Numbered from the stretch's first letter, positions 8,098 to 16,434 are shown. The stretch is 64,000 bases of DNA from Bin87 sp034423595 (GCA_965207025.1 OZ242258.1:3348001-3412000); one strand, 5' to 3'. The notes: generated from the letters alone by a model not told the origin. Program-made: numbers and translations.

Positions 8098-9492
8098 ATG
8101 ACCGATCACAGCGACTACACCGTTTCCATCCACTACGACCGGCGGTTGTACCGGCAGGACATCGCCGGCTCAAAAGCCCACGCCGCCATGCTGGCCAGGC
8201 AGGGCATCATCACGCAGGACGACGCCGACCGCATCATCGCCGGCCTGAGCCAGGTGCAGGAGGAGATTGAGGGAGGAGATTTCCCGTGGGACTCAGCCCT
8301 CGAAGACCTGCACATGAACATCGAGCGCCGGCTCACCGACCTCATCGGCCCGGCCGGCGCCCGCCTGCACACCGGGCGCTCCCGCAACGACCAGATCGCC
8401 CTGGACATGCGCTTGTACACTCGCCAGGCCATCGCCGATACCGTCGCCGCGCTGCGAGACGTGCAGCGCGCGTTGACCGGATTGGCGGAGCAGCACGCCG
8501 ACGTCGTGATGCCCGGCTACACTCACCTGCAACGCGCCCAGCCGGTGCTGTTCGCCCATCACATGTTGGCCTACTTTGAGATGTTCCAGCGCGACGTCGG
8601 GCGGTTCACCGACTGCGCGGCCCGCATGGACGTGCTGCCCCTGGGCAGCGGCGCGCTGGCCGGCGTTCCGTATCCCACCGACCGCCACGCGGTGGCCGAG
8701 ACGTTGGGATTCGGCGAGATCAGCCCCAACAGCATGGACGCCGTGGCCGACCGCGATTTCCTGGCCGAGTTCCACGCGGCGGCGGCCATCACCATGATGC
8801 ACGTGTCCCGCCTGTCTGAGGAAATCGTCATCTGGTCCAGCCGCGAGTTCGACTTTGTGCGCCTTTCCGACGAGTTCACCACCGGCAGCAGCATCATGCC
8901 CCAGAAGCGCAACCCTGATTTTGCCGAAATCGCCCGGGGCAAGACGGGCCGCGTGTACGGTAGTCTCATAGGAATTCTGACCGTGCTCAAGGGCTTGCCC
9001 CTCACCTACAACCGGGACTTGCAGGAGGACAAGGAAGGCTTTTTCGACACGGTCGATACGCTGCTGTCCACCCTCCGCGTGTTCGCCGATATGCTGCCCG
9101 GCATGACCCTGAACGTCCAACGAGTGGAGTCCCTGGCCAGCGAAAGCTATATGCTGGCGACCGACCTGGCGGACTACCTGGTGGGCAAGGGAGTGCCGTT
9201 CCGCGAGGCCCACGGCGTCATGCGCCGGCTGTGCCAGCATTGCGAGGCCGAGGGCAAGTCGCTGTTAGACCTGCCGCTGGCAGAGTACCGGGAATTCTCG
9301 CCCCACTTCGACGATGACGTGTACGCCATCACCGCCGCGGCGTCGGTGGCGGCCCGCGATAATCCCGGCGGCACCGCGCCCAACCGCGTGGCGGAGGGCC
9401 TGGCCCGCGCCAAAAGAATCCTGCGCGAAAATGGCCCCCTCTCCCTCGATGGGAGAGGGTCGGAGCCTGCCCCGCACTCGATGCGGGGGTGA
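8098..9492 (+). CDS. argH: Argininosuccinate lyase
   Basis: Last step of arginine synthesis: argininosuccinate to arginine and fumarate. Family signatures are LHTGRSRNDQ (near residue 98) and the lyase motif GSSIMPQKRNPD. The N-terminus is about 20 residues short; the usual W-G-G-R-F opening is absent and an in-frame TGA at 8086 inside a repeat blocks any extension. The last 19 residues (from GPLSLDGRG) are translated from another family A repeat. The catalytic core is complete, so the enzyme is probably active. The downstream rpe start is 14 bases past the stop. Confidence 0.93.
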   Translation: MTDHSDYTVSIHYDRRLYRQDIAGSKAHAAMLARQGIITQDDADRIIAGLSQVQEEIEGGDFPWDSALEDLHMNIERRLTDLIGPAGARLHTGRSRNDQIALDMRLYTRQAIADTVAALRDVQRALTGLAEQHADVVMPGYTHLQRAQPVLFAHHMLAYFEMFQRDVGRFTDCAARMDVLPLGSGALAGVPYPTDRHAVAETLGFGEISPNSMDAVADRDFLAEFHAAAAITMMHVSRLSEEIVIWSSREFDFVRLSDEFTTGSSIMPQKRNPDFAEIARGKTGRVYGSLIGILTVLKGLPLTYNRDLQEDKEGFFDTVDTLLSTLRVFADMLPGMTLNVQRVESLASESYMLATDLADYLVGKGVPFREAHGVMRRLCQHCEAEGKSLLDLPLAEYREFSPHFDDDVYAITAAASVAARDNPGGTAPNRVAEGLARAKRILRENGPLSLDGRGSEPAPHSMRG

Positions 9493-9497
9493 GGGTG
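9435..9497. repeat. Palindromic repeat, family A (long form) overlapping argH 3' end
   Basis: CCCTCTCCC and GGGAGAGGG arms, then GCCCCGCACTCGATGCGGGG as a second hairpin and GTGAGGGTGA. It encodes the C-terminus of ArgH and its tail precedes the rpe start. Confidence 0.8.
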
Positions 9498-9506
9498 ATT
9501 CTTCCC

Positions 9507-10205
9507 ATGACTACCACCACCGCCGCCCACGTGCAGATCGCACCTTCCGTCCTGGCAGCCGACTTCGGCCGTCTGGCCCAGCAGGTGCGCGACGCCGACG
9601 CGGCCGGCGCCGACCTGATCCACGTGGACATCATGGACGGCCGCTTCGTGCCCAACATCTCCTTCGGCGAGGTGGTGGTGGACGCTATCCGCAGCGCAAC
9701 GGACCTGCCGCTCAACTTGCACCTGATGGTCCACGAACCGGACCGGCTACTACCCGGCCTGGTCAAGAACACCACGGATCAGGTTCTGGTCCACGCTGAG
9801 GCTTGCCCGCACCTGCACCGCACCATTGGCTACATCAAAGAGCAGGGCTGTCAGGTTGGGGTCGCCATCAATCCGGCCACGCCCATCGCGTCGGTGGAGG
9901 AAGTGCTGTCTGACCTGGACATCGTGCTGGTGATGACGGTGAACCCCGGGTTCGGCGGCCAGTCCTTCATCCCGTCGGCGTTGGGCAAGCTGCGCCGCCT
10001 CTACCGTGTCATTGAGGAAAACGGGTACGCTACACAGCTTGAGGTTGACGGCGGTGTCAAGGCTGACAACACGGCTCGTGACTCGGTATCGGCCGGTGCC
10101 GGAATCCTGGTCGCCGGCACTGCCATCTTCAACCGCGAGCAGTCGGTGGCCGAAGCAATGGCGGCCATGCGGGAGAGCGTGGCCGGGTTAACGCCGGGCG
10201 GCTAG
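9507..10205 (+). CDS. rpe: Ribulose-phosphate 3-epimerase
   Basis: Interconverts ribulose 5-phosphate and xylulose 5-phosphate. Recognised by APSVLAADF, IHVDIMDGRFVPN (metal His and catalytic Asp), LHLMV, the MTVNPGFGGQ loop, EVDGG (second catalytic Asp) and the phosphate site GTAIF. The ATG at 9507 is preferred to 9489 because the family starts about ten residues before IAPSVLAADF; the only ribosome-binding-like sequence is GAGGGTGA from a repeat tail. Its stop overlaps the stop of a convergent HEPN-like gene. Confidence 0.95.
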   Translation: MTTTTAAHVQIAPSVLAADFGRLAQQVRDADAAGADLIHVDIMDGRFVPNISFGEVVVDAIRSATDLPLNLHLMVHEPDRLLPGLVKNTTDQVLVHAEACPHLHRTIGYIKEQGCQVGVAINPATPIASVEEVLSDLDIVLVMTVNPGFGGQSFIPSALGKLRRLYRVIEENGYATQLEVDGGVKADNTARDSVSAGAGILVAGTAIFNREQSVAEAMAAMRESVAGLTPGG

Positions 10206-10717
10206 TGGTTCCTGGAAAAACCCACCGGGGAAGTATCCCCGATCTCCAGGCCGTCGTTGCCGGTGAGTCGCCGCAGCCGCCGCAACTGCGTGTTGCTGGT
10301 GATGGTGAACGGACGCGGCGGCGTGACGGTCAACTGAATCAGGTACGGCAATAAACCCTCAACCCGGTCAATCATAGCGGCCAGCGTATCGGCAGGGTGT
10401 TGATTTTCGTAAAAATTCTGGTGGCCGATAAAATACGCTTCCCACACACCATAACTTTGGTCGTTGTCAAGGTCGTATTCGAGCACGATTTGGCTGGCGA
10501 CAGCGTGGATGTCCTGGTGGGATTCGTGCCGCCAACCCCGCTGCTCCGCGATGACTTTGAACGGTTGCACCACTGCGCCCCACGCCTTTTCGCCGGCCTG
10601 TAGCCGGCTGCCGTTCGCCAGTTCTTCACGGGCGTGGGCAATGAAAATCCGGCTGATCTGGCGACGGTCTTCGTCGCTTTGGATACCGGGCGATGGCAAG
10701 TCGGGAACGGTGGTCAT
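10202..10717 (-). CDS. PaREP1/HEPN-like protein, copy 1
   Basis: 171 residues with the helical core RIFIAHAREELANGSRLQAG, EKAWGAVVQPFKVIAEQRGW and HQNFYEN, as in PaREP1/HEPN proteins, which are small all-helical domains often acting in toxin-antitoxin or RNA-related systems. No obvious R-x4-6-H RNase motif could be confirmed. It is a tandem paralogue of the next gene upstream, nearly identical at both ends and divergent in the middle. Its stop codon overlaps the rpe stop head-on. Confidence 0.62.
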   Translation of the reverse strand: MTTVPDLPSPGIQSDEDRRQISRIFIAHAREELANGSRLQAGEKAWGAVVQPFKVIAEQRGWRHESHQDIHAVASQIVLEYDLDNDQSYGVWEAYFIGHQNFYENQHPADTLAAMIDRVEGLLPYLIQLTVTPPRPFTITSNTQLRRLRRLTGNDGLEIGDTSPVGFSRNH

Positions 10718-10773
10718 GTAAGGAGGCCCTATCTTGTCGCGGACGTTAGCTTTCAGCGGATCGTGGCGAGCGT

Positions 10774-11289
10774 TCAGTGGTTCCTGGAAAAACCCACCGG
10801 GGAAGTATCCCCGATCTCCAGGCCGTCGTTGCCGGTGAGTCGCCGCAGCCGCCGCAACTGCGTGTTGCTGGTGATGGTGAACGGGCGCGGCGGCGTGACG
10901 GTCAGCTCAATCAGGTACGGCAGCAAGCCCTCAACCCGGTCAATCATAGCAGCCAGCGTTTCTGCGCGGCGATGATTTTCATAAAAGTTCTCGTGGCCGA
11001 CCCGGTAAGCGTCCGAAAGGATCTCACTTTGGTCGTTGTCAAGACCGTATTCGAGCACGACCTGCCTCGCGACCTCACGTACATCCTGGTGCGACTCATG
11101 CGGCCAACCCCGCTGTTCCGCGATGACTTTGAACGGCTGCACCACTGCGCCCCACGCTTTTTCGCCGGCCTGTAGCCGGCTGCCGTTCGCCAGTTCTTCG
11201 CGGGCGTGCGCAATGAAAATCCGGCTGATGCGGCGACGGTCTGCGTCGCTCTGAATGCCGGGCGGCGGCAGGTCGGGAACGGTGGTCAT
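10774..11289 (-). CDS. PaREP1/HEPN-like protein, copy 2
   Basis: Same length as copy 1. The first ~68 and last ~60 residues are almost unchanged, while the central helix pair differs (for example GHENFYENHRRAE against GHQNFYENQHPAD). The two genes are 56 bases apart in the same direction, consistent with a recent tandem duplication followed by selective divergence or gene conversion. A third, more distant family member is at 43642. Function unknown. Confidence 0.62.
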   Translation of the reverse strand: MTTVPDLPPPGIQSDADRRRISRIFIAHAREELANGSRLQAGEKAWGAVVQPFKVIAEQRGWPHESHQDVREVARQVVLEYGLDNDQSEILSDAYRVGHENFYENHRRAETLAAMIDRVEGLLPYLIELTVTPPRPFTITSNTQLRRLRRLTGNDGLEIGDTSPVGFSRNH

Positions 11290-11354
11290 GTCGCCCTCGC
11301 CCTAGTCTATGAGTTCGGGTTGCGATGACCCGCCGGGGGGCGGGCCAATGCGGG

Positions 11355-11573
11355 CTAGGTAGTTGCCGCGGCTCTCGCTCGGGCCTTGGGGCCGCGCGGC
11401 GGCTTGTACATGGTCCGCAGGCAGCGGGAGCAGATCTTGACGCGGGTGGGCTTGCCGTCGATGGCAAGGGTCTGCTTGTGGACGTTGGCCTTCCACCGGG
11501 TCTTGGTCTTGCGATTGGAGTGGCTTACGTTGTTGCCGGTCATCCCGGCCTTTCCGCACATTTGGCACTGCAT
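11355..11573 (-). CDS. rpmB: 50S ribosomal protein L28
   Basis: 72 residues with the zinc-type cysteine pairs C-Q-M-C and C-S-R-C, the GNNVSHSNRKTKTRW block and the ICSRCLRTMYK ending typical of L28. It stands apart from the main ribosomal cluster, as is usual for this gene. Confidence 0.95.
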   Translation of the reverse strand: MQCQMCGKAGMTGNNVSHSNRKTKTRWKANVHKQTLAIDGKPTRVKICSRCLRTMYKPPRGPKARARAAATT

Positions 11574-11594
11574 GATTGTTAACCTGTTTCAACG

Positions 11595-11623
11595 CTGGAT
11601 TCCCGCGCCGGCGGGAATGACGG
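11595..11623. repeat. Palindromic repeat, family B
   Basis: GGATTCCCGC and GCGGGAATG arms around GCCG, directly upstream of rpmB. Confidence 0.75.
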
Positions 11624-11728
11624 TTGGATAAATCGACTGTGGCGGAATTATAGCACACGCGCTTGACTTGCCGTTGCCGCTGCCGTTAAATGGCCGCAGC
11701 CAACCCCCAATCCACAGGAGGATTCAGC

Positions 11729-12073
11729 ATGGCTCTCGTGCGTTGCGTTACCGAAATGGGCATGGGCGTGGACGTCCATGGCCTCGATTACACTCTGGCG
11801 GCCAAGCGGGCCGTCTTCGATGCCATCCATCACAGCAGCCTCGGCTTTGCCCGCCTGGTCGATGCAACCGCCGATGACATGACGGTCAACGTCACCATCG
11901 GCGCGCCCGAACCGAGCAAGGTCAACGCCGATGAAGTGGCCGATTCCCTGCCCCACGGACGCGCCAACGTTGACGTAGTGGTCGGCGGTCTGCAACTCCT
12001 CAACGAAGATGGTAGCGACGGCACCCTGATCGCCAACGCCATCATCACCGTAAGCATCGACGACGGTAAGTAA
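11729..12073 (+). CDS. Lin0512 family protein
   Basis: 114 residues, MALVRCVTEMGMGVDVHG at the N-terminus, then LVDATADDMTVNVTIG and a conserved NVDVVVGG segment. These match the conserved Lin0512 family of small alpha/beta proteins, whose biochemical role is unknown. The start at 11729 follows AGGAGGATTCAGC, a strong ribosome binding site; the longer frame from 11690 lacks one. No partner gene is adjacent. Confidence 0.78.
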   Translation: MALVRCVTEMGMGVDVHGLDYTLAAKRAVFDAIHHSSLGFARLVDATADDMTVNVTIGAPEPSKVNADEVADSLPHGRANVDVVVGGLQLLNEDGSDGTLIANAIITVSIDDGK

Positions 12074-12076
12074 CCC

Positions 12077-12104
12077 CCGCTCATCCTGAGCCTGTCGAAG
12101 GATG
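12077..12104. repeat. Repeat, family C half-element
   Basis: CGCTCATCCTGAGCCTGTCG followed by AAGGATG, right after the Lin0512 gene. Confidence 0.75.
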
Positions 12105-12115
12105 CCGCACGCTCC

Positions 12116-12144
12116 GTAGGGGCAGGTTTCAAACCTGCCCCTAC
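12116..12144. repeat. Palindromic repeat, family E
   Basis: GTAGGGGCAGG and CCTGCCCCTAC arms around TTTCAAA. A fragment of another copy (GCCCCTACGGGTTTC) follows at about 12161. Confidence 0.78.
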
Positions 12145-12179
12145 GTGTTATTCCTGCGTTGCCCCTACGGGTTTCGTTC

Positions 12180-12208
12180 TGGACACCGGCCACCCCGTCG
12201 GCTATTAT
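12180..12208 (+). promoter_or_regulatory. Candidate promoter of the TRAP permease gene
   Basis: TGGACA, 17-base spacer, TATTAT. It would give a leader of about 100 bases before the permease start. Confidence 0.5.
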
Positions 12209-12222
12209 GCGCGGGCTTTACA

Positions 12223-12275
12223 CCTCGTCGCCGCCAGCCTGCCGGAGGCTTCCGTGGACCGGGCGACGGGGTTTT
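12223..12275 (+). promoter_or_regulatory. Structured leader with terminator-like stem
   Basis: CCTCGTCGCC (12223-12232) can pair over ten positions with GGCGACGGGG (12262-12271), followed at once by TTTT. An inner AGCCT/AGGCT hairpin (12236-12250) sits inside. It lies between the promoter and the permease start, which fits attenuation or a ligand-controlled leader. Confidence 0.5.
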
Positions 12276-12318
12276 CGTATGCCAATGCGTCGAATCCCCG
12301 CGAATCCGTAACTGAACT

Positions 12319-13821
12319 ATGCTGATTGCCGTCGCATTCATCCTGATGGGCGTGATGTTTATCGCCGGGATGTACGTGGCCGGCGCGCTGGGATCACTGG
12401 CGCTGATCCTGTTGCAGGTGTTCTCCGACAACCCGGTGTGGAACATCATGGGCAACCGGGCGTGGGAGACCAACACCAACGTCAACCTGGTGGCCATCCC
12501 CCTGTTCATCCTGATGGGCGAAATCGTACTGCGCGGCGGGTTCGCCGACCTGATGTACCGCGCCCTGTCCCGCTGGGTCGATTTCATACCCGGCGGCCTG
12601 ATGCACACCAACATAGCCAGTTGCGCGGTGTTCGCCGCCTGCGCCGGCTCCAGCATCGCCACGGCGGCCACGGTGAGCCGGGTGGCGCTGCCGTCCTTCC
12701 GCGCCCAGGGCTACCAGGAGCGGCTGGTGGTGGGTTCGCTGGCGGCCGGCGGCACGCTGGGCATCCTGATTCCGCCCAGCATATTGCTGGTGCTGTACGG
12801 ACTCACGGTCGGAGAGTCCATCGGACGGCTGTTCCTGGCAGGGTTCATCCCGGGCATACTGCTGGCCGGCGTGTTCATGCTGATGATCGGCATCGCGTCG
12901 GTGATCTGGCCGGCCGTCGCGCCGCGACAGTCCGGAGCGCGGTTCTGGAGCTGGGAAGGCTGGGTCGAGCGCCTGATGTTCACGGTGCTCATGGTGCCGG
13001 TGCTGGCGTTGATCTTCATAGTGCTGGGCGGCATCTATTTCGGTTGGGCCACGCCTTCGGAGGCAGCGGGTTTCGGCGTAAGCGGAGCGCTGGCGTTGGC
13101 TATCATCTATAACTTTGTGCGGCTGTTCGCGGGAAACATCGCGGGAATGGTGCTGAACTCTGGCATTTCGGCAAGGCTTTCGGATGAGGTGAGGGAGACG
13201 CTGGAGAACTGGCGGGAGGAATACCGGTTCAGCGGCCAGCACTTCCGCAACTACTGCCGCTTCATCGTGGCGATGACCATGGAAGCCTGCGTGTCGGCGG
13301 CGCGCTCCTCGGCAATGATCCTGTTCATCCTGATGGCGGCGTTCACCTTGCAGTTCGCGTTCGCATACCTGCGCATCTCGGTGACGATGGCGGAATGGGT
13401 GGCCAGCTTCAACCTGACCACGGTGCAGCTCGTGCTGTTCCTGGTGGTATTCTACCTGCTGCTTGGCACGTTCATGGAGGCATACTCCATGATGCTGACC
13501 ACGCTGCCCATCATATCGCCGGTGCTGCGGGCGGCGGAGGTGGACCTGCTGTGGTTCGGTATCATCATGATCATCCTGCTGGAGGCGGCGCAGATCAGTC
13601 CCCCGCAGGGCTTGAGCCTGTACGTGTTGCAGGGTGCCCGCCACGACGTGGCGCGGCAGGAGGTCGCCGACACCGGCCAGGCGGTGGAAACGGGCACCAT
13701 CAACGACGTGTACATCGGAGTGCTGCCATTCATGGCGTGCATGGCCGTCGTAATCGGTTTGATTATCGTGTTCCCCGACCTTGCCCTCTGGCTGCCCGAC
13801 CAGATCAAGGGGCCGCGGTGA
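12319..13821 (+). CDS. TRAP transporter large permease subunit (DctM type)
   Basis: 500-residue integral membrane protein with the DctM features IPLFILMGEIVLRGGFA, ASCAVFAACAGSSIATAATV, ILIPPSILLVLYGLTVGESIG and TLPIISPV. The family couples sodium import to uptake of carboxylates, sugar acids or similar solutes delivered by a periplasmic receptor. It is about 75 residues longer than usual because of a hydrophilic central insertion containing LENWREEYRFSGQH. No small permease or receptor gene is next to it, so partners must lie elsewhere. No clear Shine-Dalgarno precedes the ATG; a structured leader does. Confidence 0.9.
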   Translation: MLIAVAFILMGVMFIAGMYVAGALGSLALILLQVFSDNPVWNIMGNRAWETNTNVNLVAIPLFILMGEIVLRGGFADLMYRALSRWVDFIPGGLMHTNIASCAVFAACAGSSIATAATVSRVALPSFRAQGYQERLVVGSLAAGGTLGILIPPSILLVLYGLTVGESIGRLFLAGFIPGILLAGVFMLMIGIASVIWPAVAPRQSGARFWSWEGWVERLMFTVLMVPVLALIFIVLGGIYFGWATPSEAAGFGVSGALALAIIYNFVRLFAGNIAGMVLNSGISARLSDEVRETLENWREEYRFSGQHFRNYCRFIVAMTMEACVSAARSSAMILFILMAAFTLQFAFAYLRISVTMAEWVASFNLTTVQLVLFLVVFYLLLGTFMEAYSMMLTTLPIISPVLRAAEVDLLWFGIIMIILLEAAQISPPQGLSLYVLQGARHDVARQEVADTGQAVETGTINDVYIGVLPFMACMAVVIGLIIVFPDLALWLPDQIKGPR

Positions 13822-13906
13822 GCATGGTATTTCTCTCGTTGTGTTCCACTTGTACAATGAAAACGTCATAGGGATTGGATTGTCCCGACAAACGGAGGCC
13901 GCCACG

Positions 13907-14239
13907 ATGGATAGGGAACTCACTGAAGAGCAAAGAATAAAGGTGGCTGACATCATTCACAGCGATTTGTCCGGCAGGTTCGGTGAAGAGTTAAAGTTTG
14001 GCCCCATCACCGTAACAACGAAGACGGACGAATTTGGAGAGGATTACTGCCACATCCGCGTGGTATATGCGGGCGATGGCAACCTTCTGGATCCGGCGTG
14101 GCTCAATGGCTTTTACCGGAGAAACAGCCGGTCGCTGAAACAATGTGGCGTCACCGCAGTCACTACCGAAACTTATGTTGACCAAACCGAAGACAGTGAC
14201 TGGTCAGAAATCGTGCAGGCAGTCCCATTCGGCGAGTAG
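13907..14239 (+). CDS. Small partner protein of a HEPN gene (possible antitoxin)
   Basis: 110 residues from MDRELTEEQ, start supported by CGGAGGCCGCCACG upstream. An N-terminal helix is followed by beta strands (FGPITVTTKTDEF, CHIRVVYAG) and then the LLDPAWLNGFYRR helix. Proteins of this pattern often precede HEPN genes. The stop TAG is four bases before the GTG of the HEPN gene, indicating coupled expression. Antitoxin is an inference from position only. Confidence 0.5.
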   Translation: MDRELTEEQRIKVADIIHSDLSGRFGEELKFGPITVTTKTDEFGEDYCHIRVVYAGDGNLLDPAWLNGFYRRNSRSLKQCGVTAVTTETYVDQTEDSDWSEIVQAVPFGE

Positions 14240-14243
14240 GCGT

Positions 14244-14729
14244 GTGAACTGGGAGCACCTTATTGCAATTGCCAGGCTGCTTGCCGAGGCTCCGGAGTTT
14301 GGCGAAACCAGGGGGAGACCCCAGCAGGCCAGGCTACGCCGCGCCGTCAGTACCGCATACTACGCTGTGTTCCACGCACTGGCATACAGCAATGCAGACT
14401 CCCTGATTGGAACCTCACCTGACCTCCGGCAATCGCCGGAGTGGACAAGAGCATATCGCGCGTTGGATCACGGCCTGGCCAAGGGCCGGTTCAACTCAAC
14501 CTCGGCTATGGCGCTGTTCCCTGACACCCTCCAAGACTTTGGACACGTGTTTATAGCCCTGCAAAATCAGCGCCACGACGCTGATTACAACCCTCAAGCA
14601 GTATTTCAACGATCAGAAACTATCCGCGCAATTGAGCGGGCCGAAGCCGCCATAAACAACCTATTGGCCACTGATTTGAGGACCAGGCGGGCATTGGCCA
14701 CTCACGTGTTGTTCAGGCCCCGCAACTGA
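14244..14729 (+). CDS. HEPN domain protein (possible toxin)
   Basis: 161 residues from a GTG start (VNWEHLIAIARLLAEAP). The helical core contains RRAVSTAYYAVFHALAY and later QNQRHDADYNP, where R-x-x-x-H (RHDADY region) resembles the RNase-type motif of HEPN toxins. The upstream frame belongs to the overlap with its partner and is not used. Together with the preceding small gene it looks like a two-gene toxin-antitoxin-like module. Target unknown. Confidence 0.6.
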   Translation: MNWEHLIAIARLLAEAPEFGETRGRPQQARLRRAVSTAYYAVFHALAYSNADSLIGTSPDLRQSPEWTRAYRALDHGLAKGRFNSTSAMALFPDTLQDFGHVFIALQNQRHDADYNPQAVFQRSETIRAIERAEAAINNLLATDLRTRRALATHVLFRPRN

Positions 14730-14785
14730 TTCCGAGCGTGGCAACGCATTGACGCGGTTCGCGGGGGATTTGACGCGAGGGACAA

Positions 14786-16195
14786 ATGCCGTTGCACTAC
14801 GACCTCGCAATCATCGGCGCCGGCTCCGCCGGACTGACCGCCGCGAGATTTGCGGCGCGGTTGGGGCGACGGGTCGCGCTGATCGAGGCCAACCGCATCG
14901 GCGGTGATTGCACCTGGACCGGCTGCGTTCCCAGCAAGGCGCTGCTGCACGCCGCCAGGGTCGCTGATACGATTCGCGCCGGCGGAAACTACGGCATCCG
15001 GGCCGGCGATCCCGAGGTGGACTTCCCGGCGGTGATGGCTCGCATACGGAGCGTCATTGAGCAGATCTACGCCGCCGAGTCGCCCGATGCGTTGCGGGCC
15101 GAAGGCATCGAGGTTGTCGAAGGATGTGCGCAGTTTGAGGACGCGCGCACCGTAGAAGTGGAAGGCCGGCGAATCACCGCCAGATACTTCCTGATCTGTA
15201 CTGGAGCCACGCCGTTTGTACCTCCGATAGACGGCCTCAGTGAAACTCCCTACCTTACCTACGAGAGTTTTTGGGAACTGGAATCGTTGCCATCCCGCCT
15301 GATTGTAGTCGGCGGCGGGCCGATTGGGTGTGAACTGGCGCAAGCCTGCCAGCGGCTGGGTTCGCGCGTAACGCTGCTGGAGGCGCTGGACCGCATCCTG
15401 CCCAACGACGAGCCGGAGGCGGCACAGGTGGTTGCGGACGCGCTGCGTGCCGACGGGGTTGAGCTGCGGTTGGGCTCCGCAGTGGAGTCGGTGAGTTCGG
15501 GCGACATGGGTGGGATCACCGTGCGGGTTGACGGCAAGGACGTGGCGAGCGACGCGATTTTGATCGCCGTGGGCCGGCGGGCGAATGTGGACGGGCTGGG
15601 TCTCGAAAACGCCGGAGTGTCGTACACCAGGGCCGGCATTACCGTGGACGATTACTTGCGCACCGACGCCAGGAACATCTATGCCGCCGGAGACTGCGCG
15701 GGCGGGTTCCAGTTCACCCACTACGCCGGATACCAGGGTGCGATGGCAGTGCGGAACATGCTGCTGCCCGGGAGCTCTCGGGCGCGTCCGGCATACCCGC
15801 CATGGGCCACGTTCACCGACCCGGAGGTGGCCCACGTCGGTTACACCGAGGAGCAAGCCCTACAGCGTTTCGGCGACAAGGCGCGGGTATCAACCCTGCC
15901 GATGGCGTCTGTTGACCGGGCGGTTACGGACGGCGCGACCGACGGATTTATCAGGGTGGTTTATCGGGGCAACGGGGTTGTATTGGGTGCGACGGTGGTG
16001 GGCAGAAACGCCGCCGAGGCGCTACAGCCGTGGGCTCTGGCCAGTGAGCAAGGGCTGAAGATGGGCGACGTGGCACGGGTGATGCAAGCGTACCCGTCGC
16101 TGGGCACGGGGAGCCAACAGGTAGCGTGGGAGGCCTACCTCGACAGGCTAACCAACGGGGTGACGGGCCGCGTCTTGCGTTGGCTGACCCGTTAA
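14786..16195 (+). CDS. Pyridine nucleotide-disulfide oxidoreductase (mercuric reductase-like)
   Basis: 469 residues with FAD-binding IIGAGSAGLTAARFAARLG, redox-active disulfide GGDCTWTGCVPSK (C-x4-C), the NAD-binding IVVGGGPIGCELAQ, the IYAAGDCAGG motif and the dimerisation domain. It belongs to the dihydrolipoamide dehydrogenase/mercuric reductase superfamily. It lacks the N-terminal metal-binding domain and the vicinal C-terminal cysteines of true mercuric reductase, so it is a general disulfide or quinone reductase of unknown substrate. Confidence 0.88.
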   Translation: MPLHYDLAIIGAGSAGLTAARFAARLGRRVALIEANRIGGDCTWTGCVPSKALLHAARVADTIRAGGNYGIRAGDPEVDFPAVMARIRSVIEQIYAAESPDALRAEGIEVVEGCAQFEDARTVEVEGRRITARYFLICTGATPFVPPIDGLSETPYLTYESFWELESLPSRLIVVGGGPIGCELAQACQRLGSRVTLLEALDRILPNDEPEAAQVVADALRADGVELRLGSAVESVSSGDMGGITVRVDGKDVASDAILIAVGRRANVDGLGLENAGVSYTRAGITVDDYLRTDARNIYAAGDCAGGFQFTHYAGYQGAMAVRNMLLPGSSRARPAYPPWATFTDPEVAHVGYTEEQALQRFGDKARVSTLPMASVDRAVTDGATDGFIRVVYRGNGVVLGATVVGRNAAEALQPWALASEQGLKMGDVARVMQAYPSLGTGSQQVAWEAYLDRLTNGVTGRVLRWLTR

Positions 16196-16233
16196 CCGTC
16201 GCGAAGGCTGGGCCAATTCGGCAGAGCGCCTCC

Positions 16234-16434
16234 CTACTTCTCAGCCAATTTCGCCCGTACTTCTTCAACTTCGGCGTTGCCCAGGATGCGGAACACGTTG
16301 ATGCTCCGGTCCTCCACGGCTACGCCCCTGAGGGCGTGGCGGCCGTTCTTCATCGTGACCAACTCCATAGAGTCCTCGGCAATGTCAACCTTCCTCTTGA
16401 GCTTGACTGAGTATGCTTGCAGGGGCCATTCCAT
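16234..16434 (-). CDS. DUF5679-like small protein without the zinc cysteines
   Basis: 66 residues. The segment MELVTMKNGRHALRGV and the following NVFRIL match the core of the DUF5679 zinc-ribbon family as I remember it, but the two C-x-x-C knuckles read SVKL and AVED, so no cysteine remains. It may be a metal-free paralogue or a decaying copy. It faces the disulfide reductase gene convergently. Confidence 0.45.
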   Translation of the reverse strand: MEWPLQAYSVKLKRKVDIAEDSMELVTMKNGRHALRGVAVEDRSINVFRILGNAEVEEVRAKLAEK

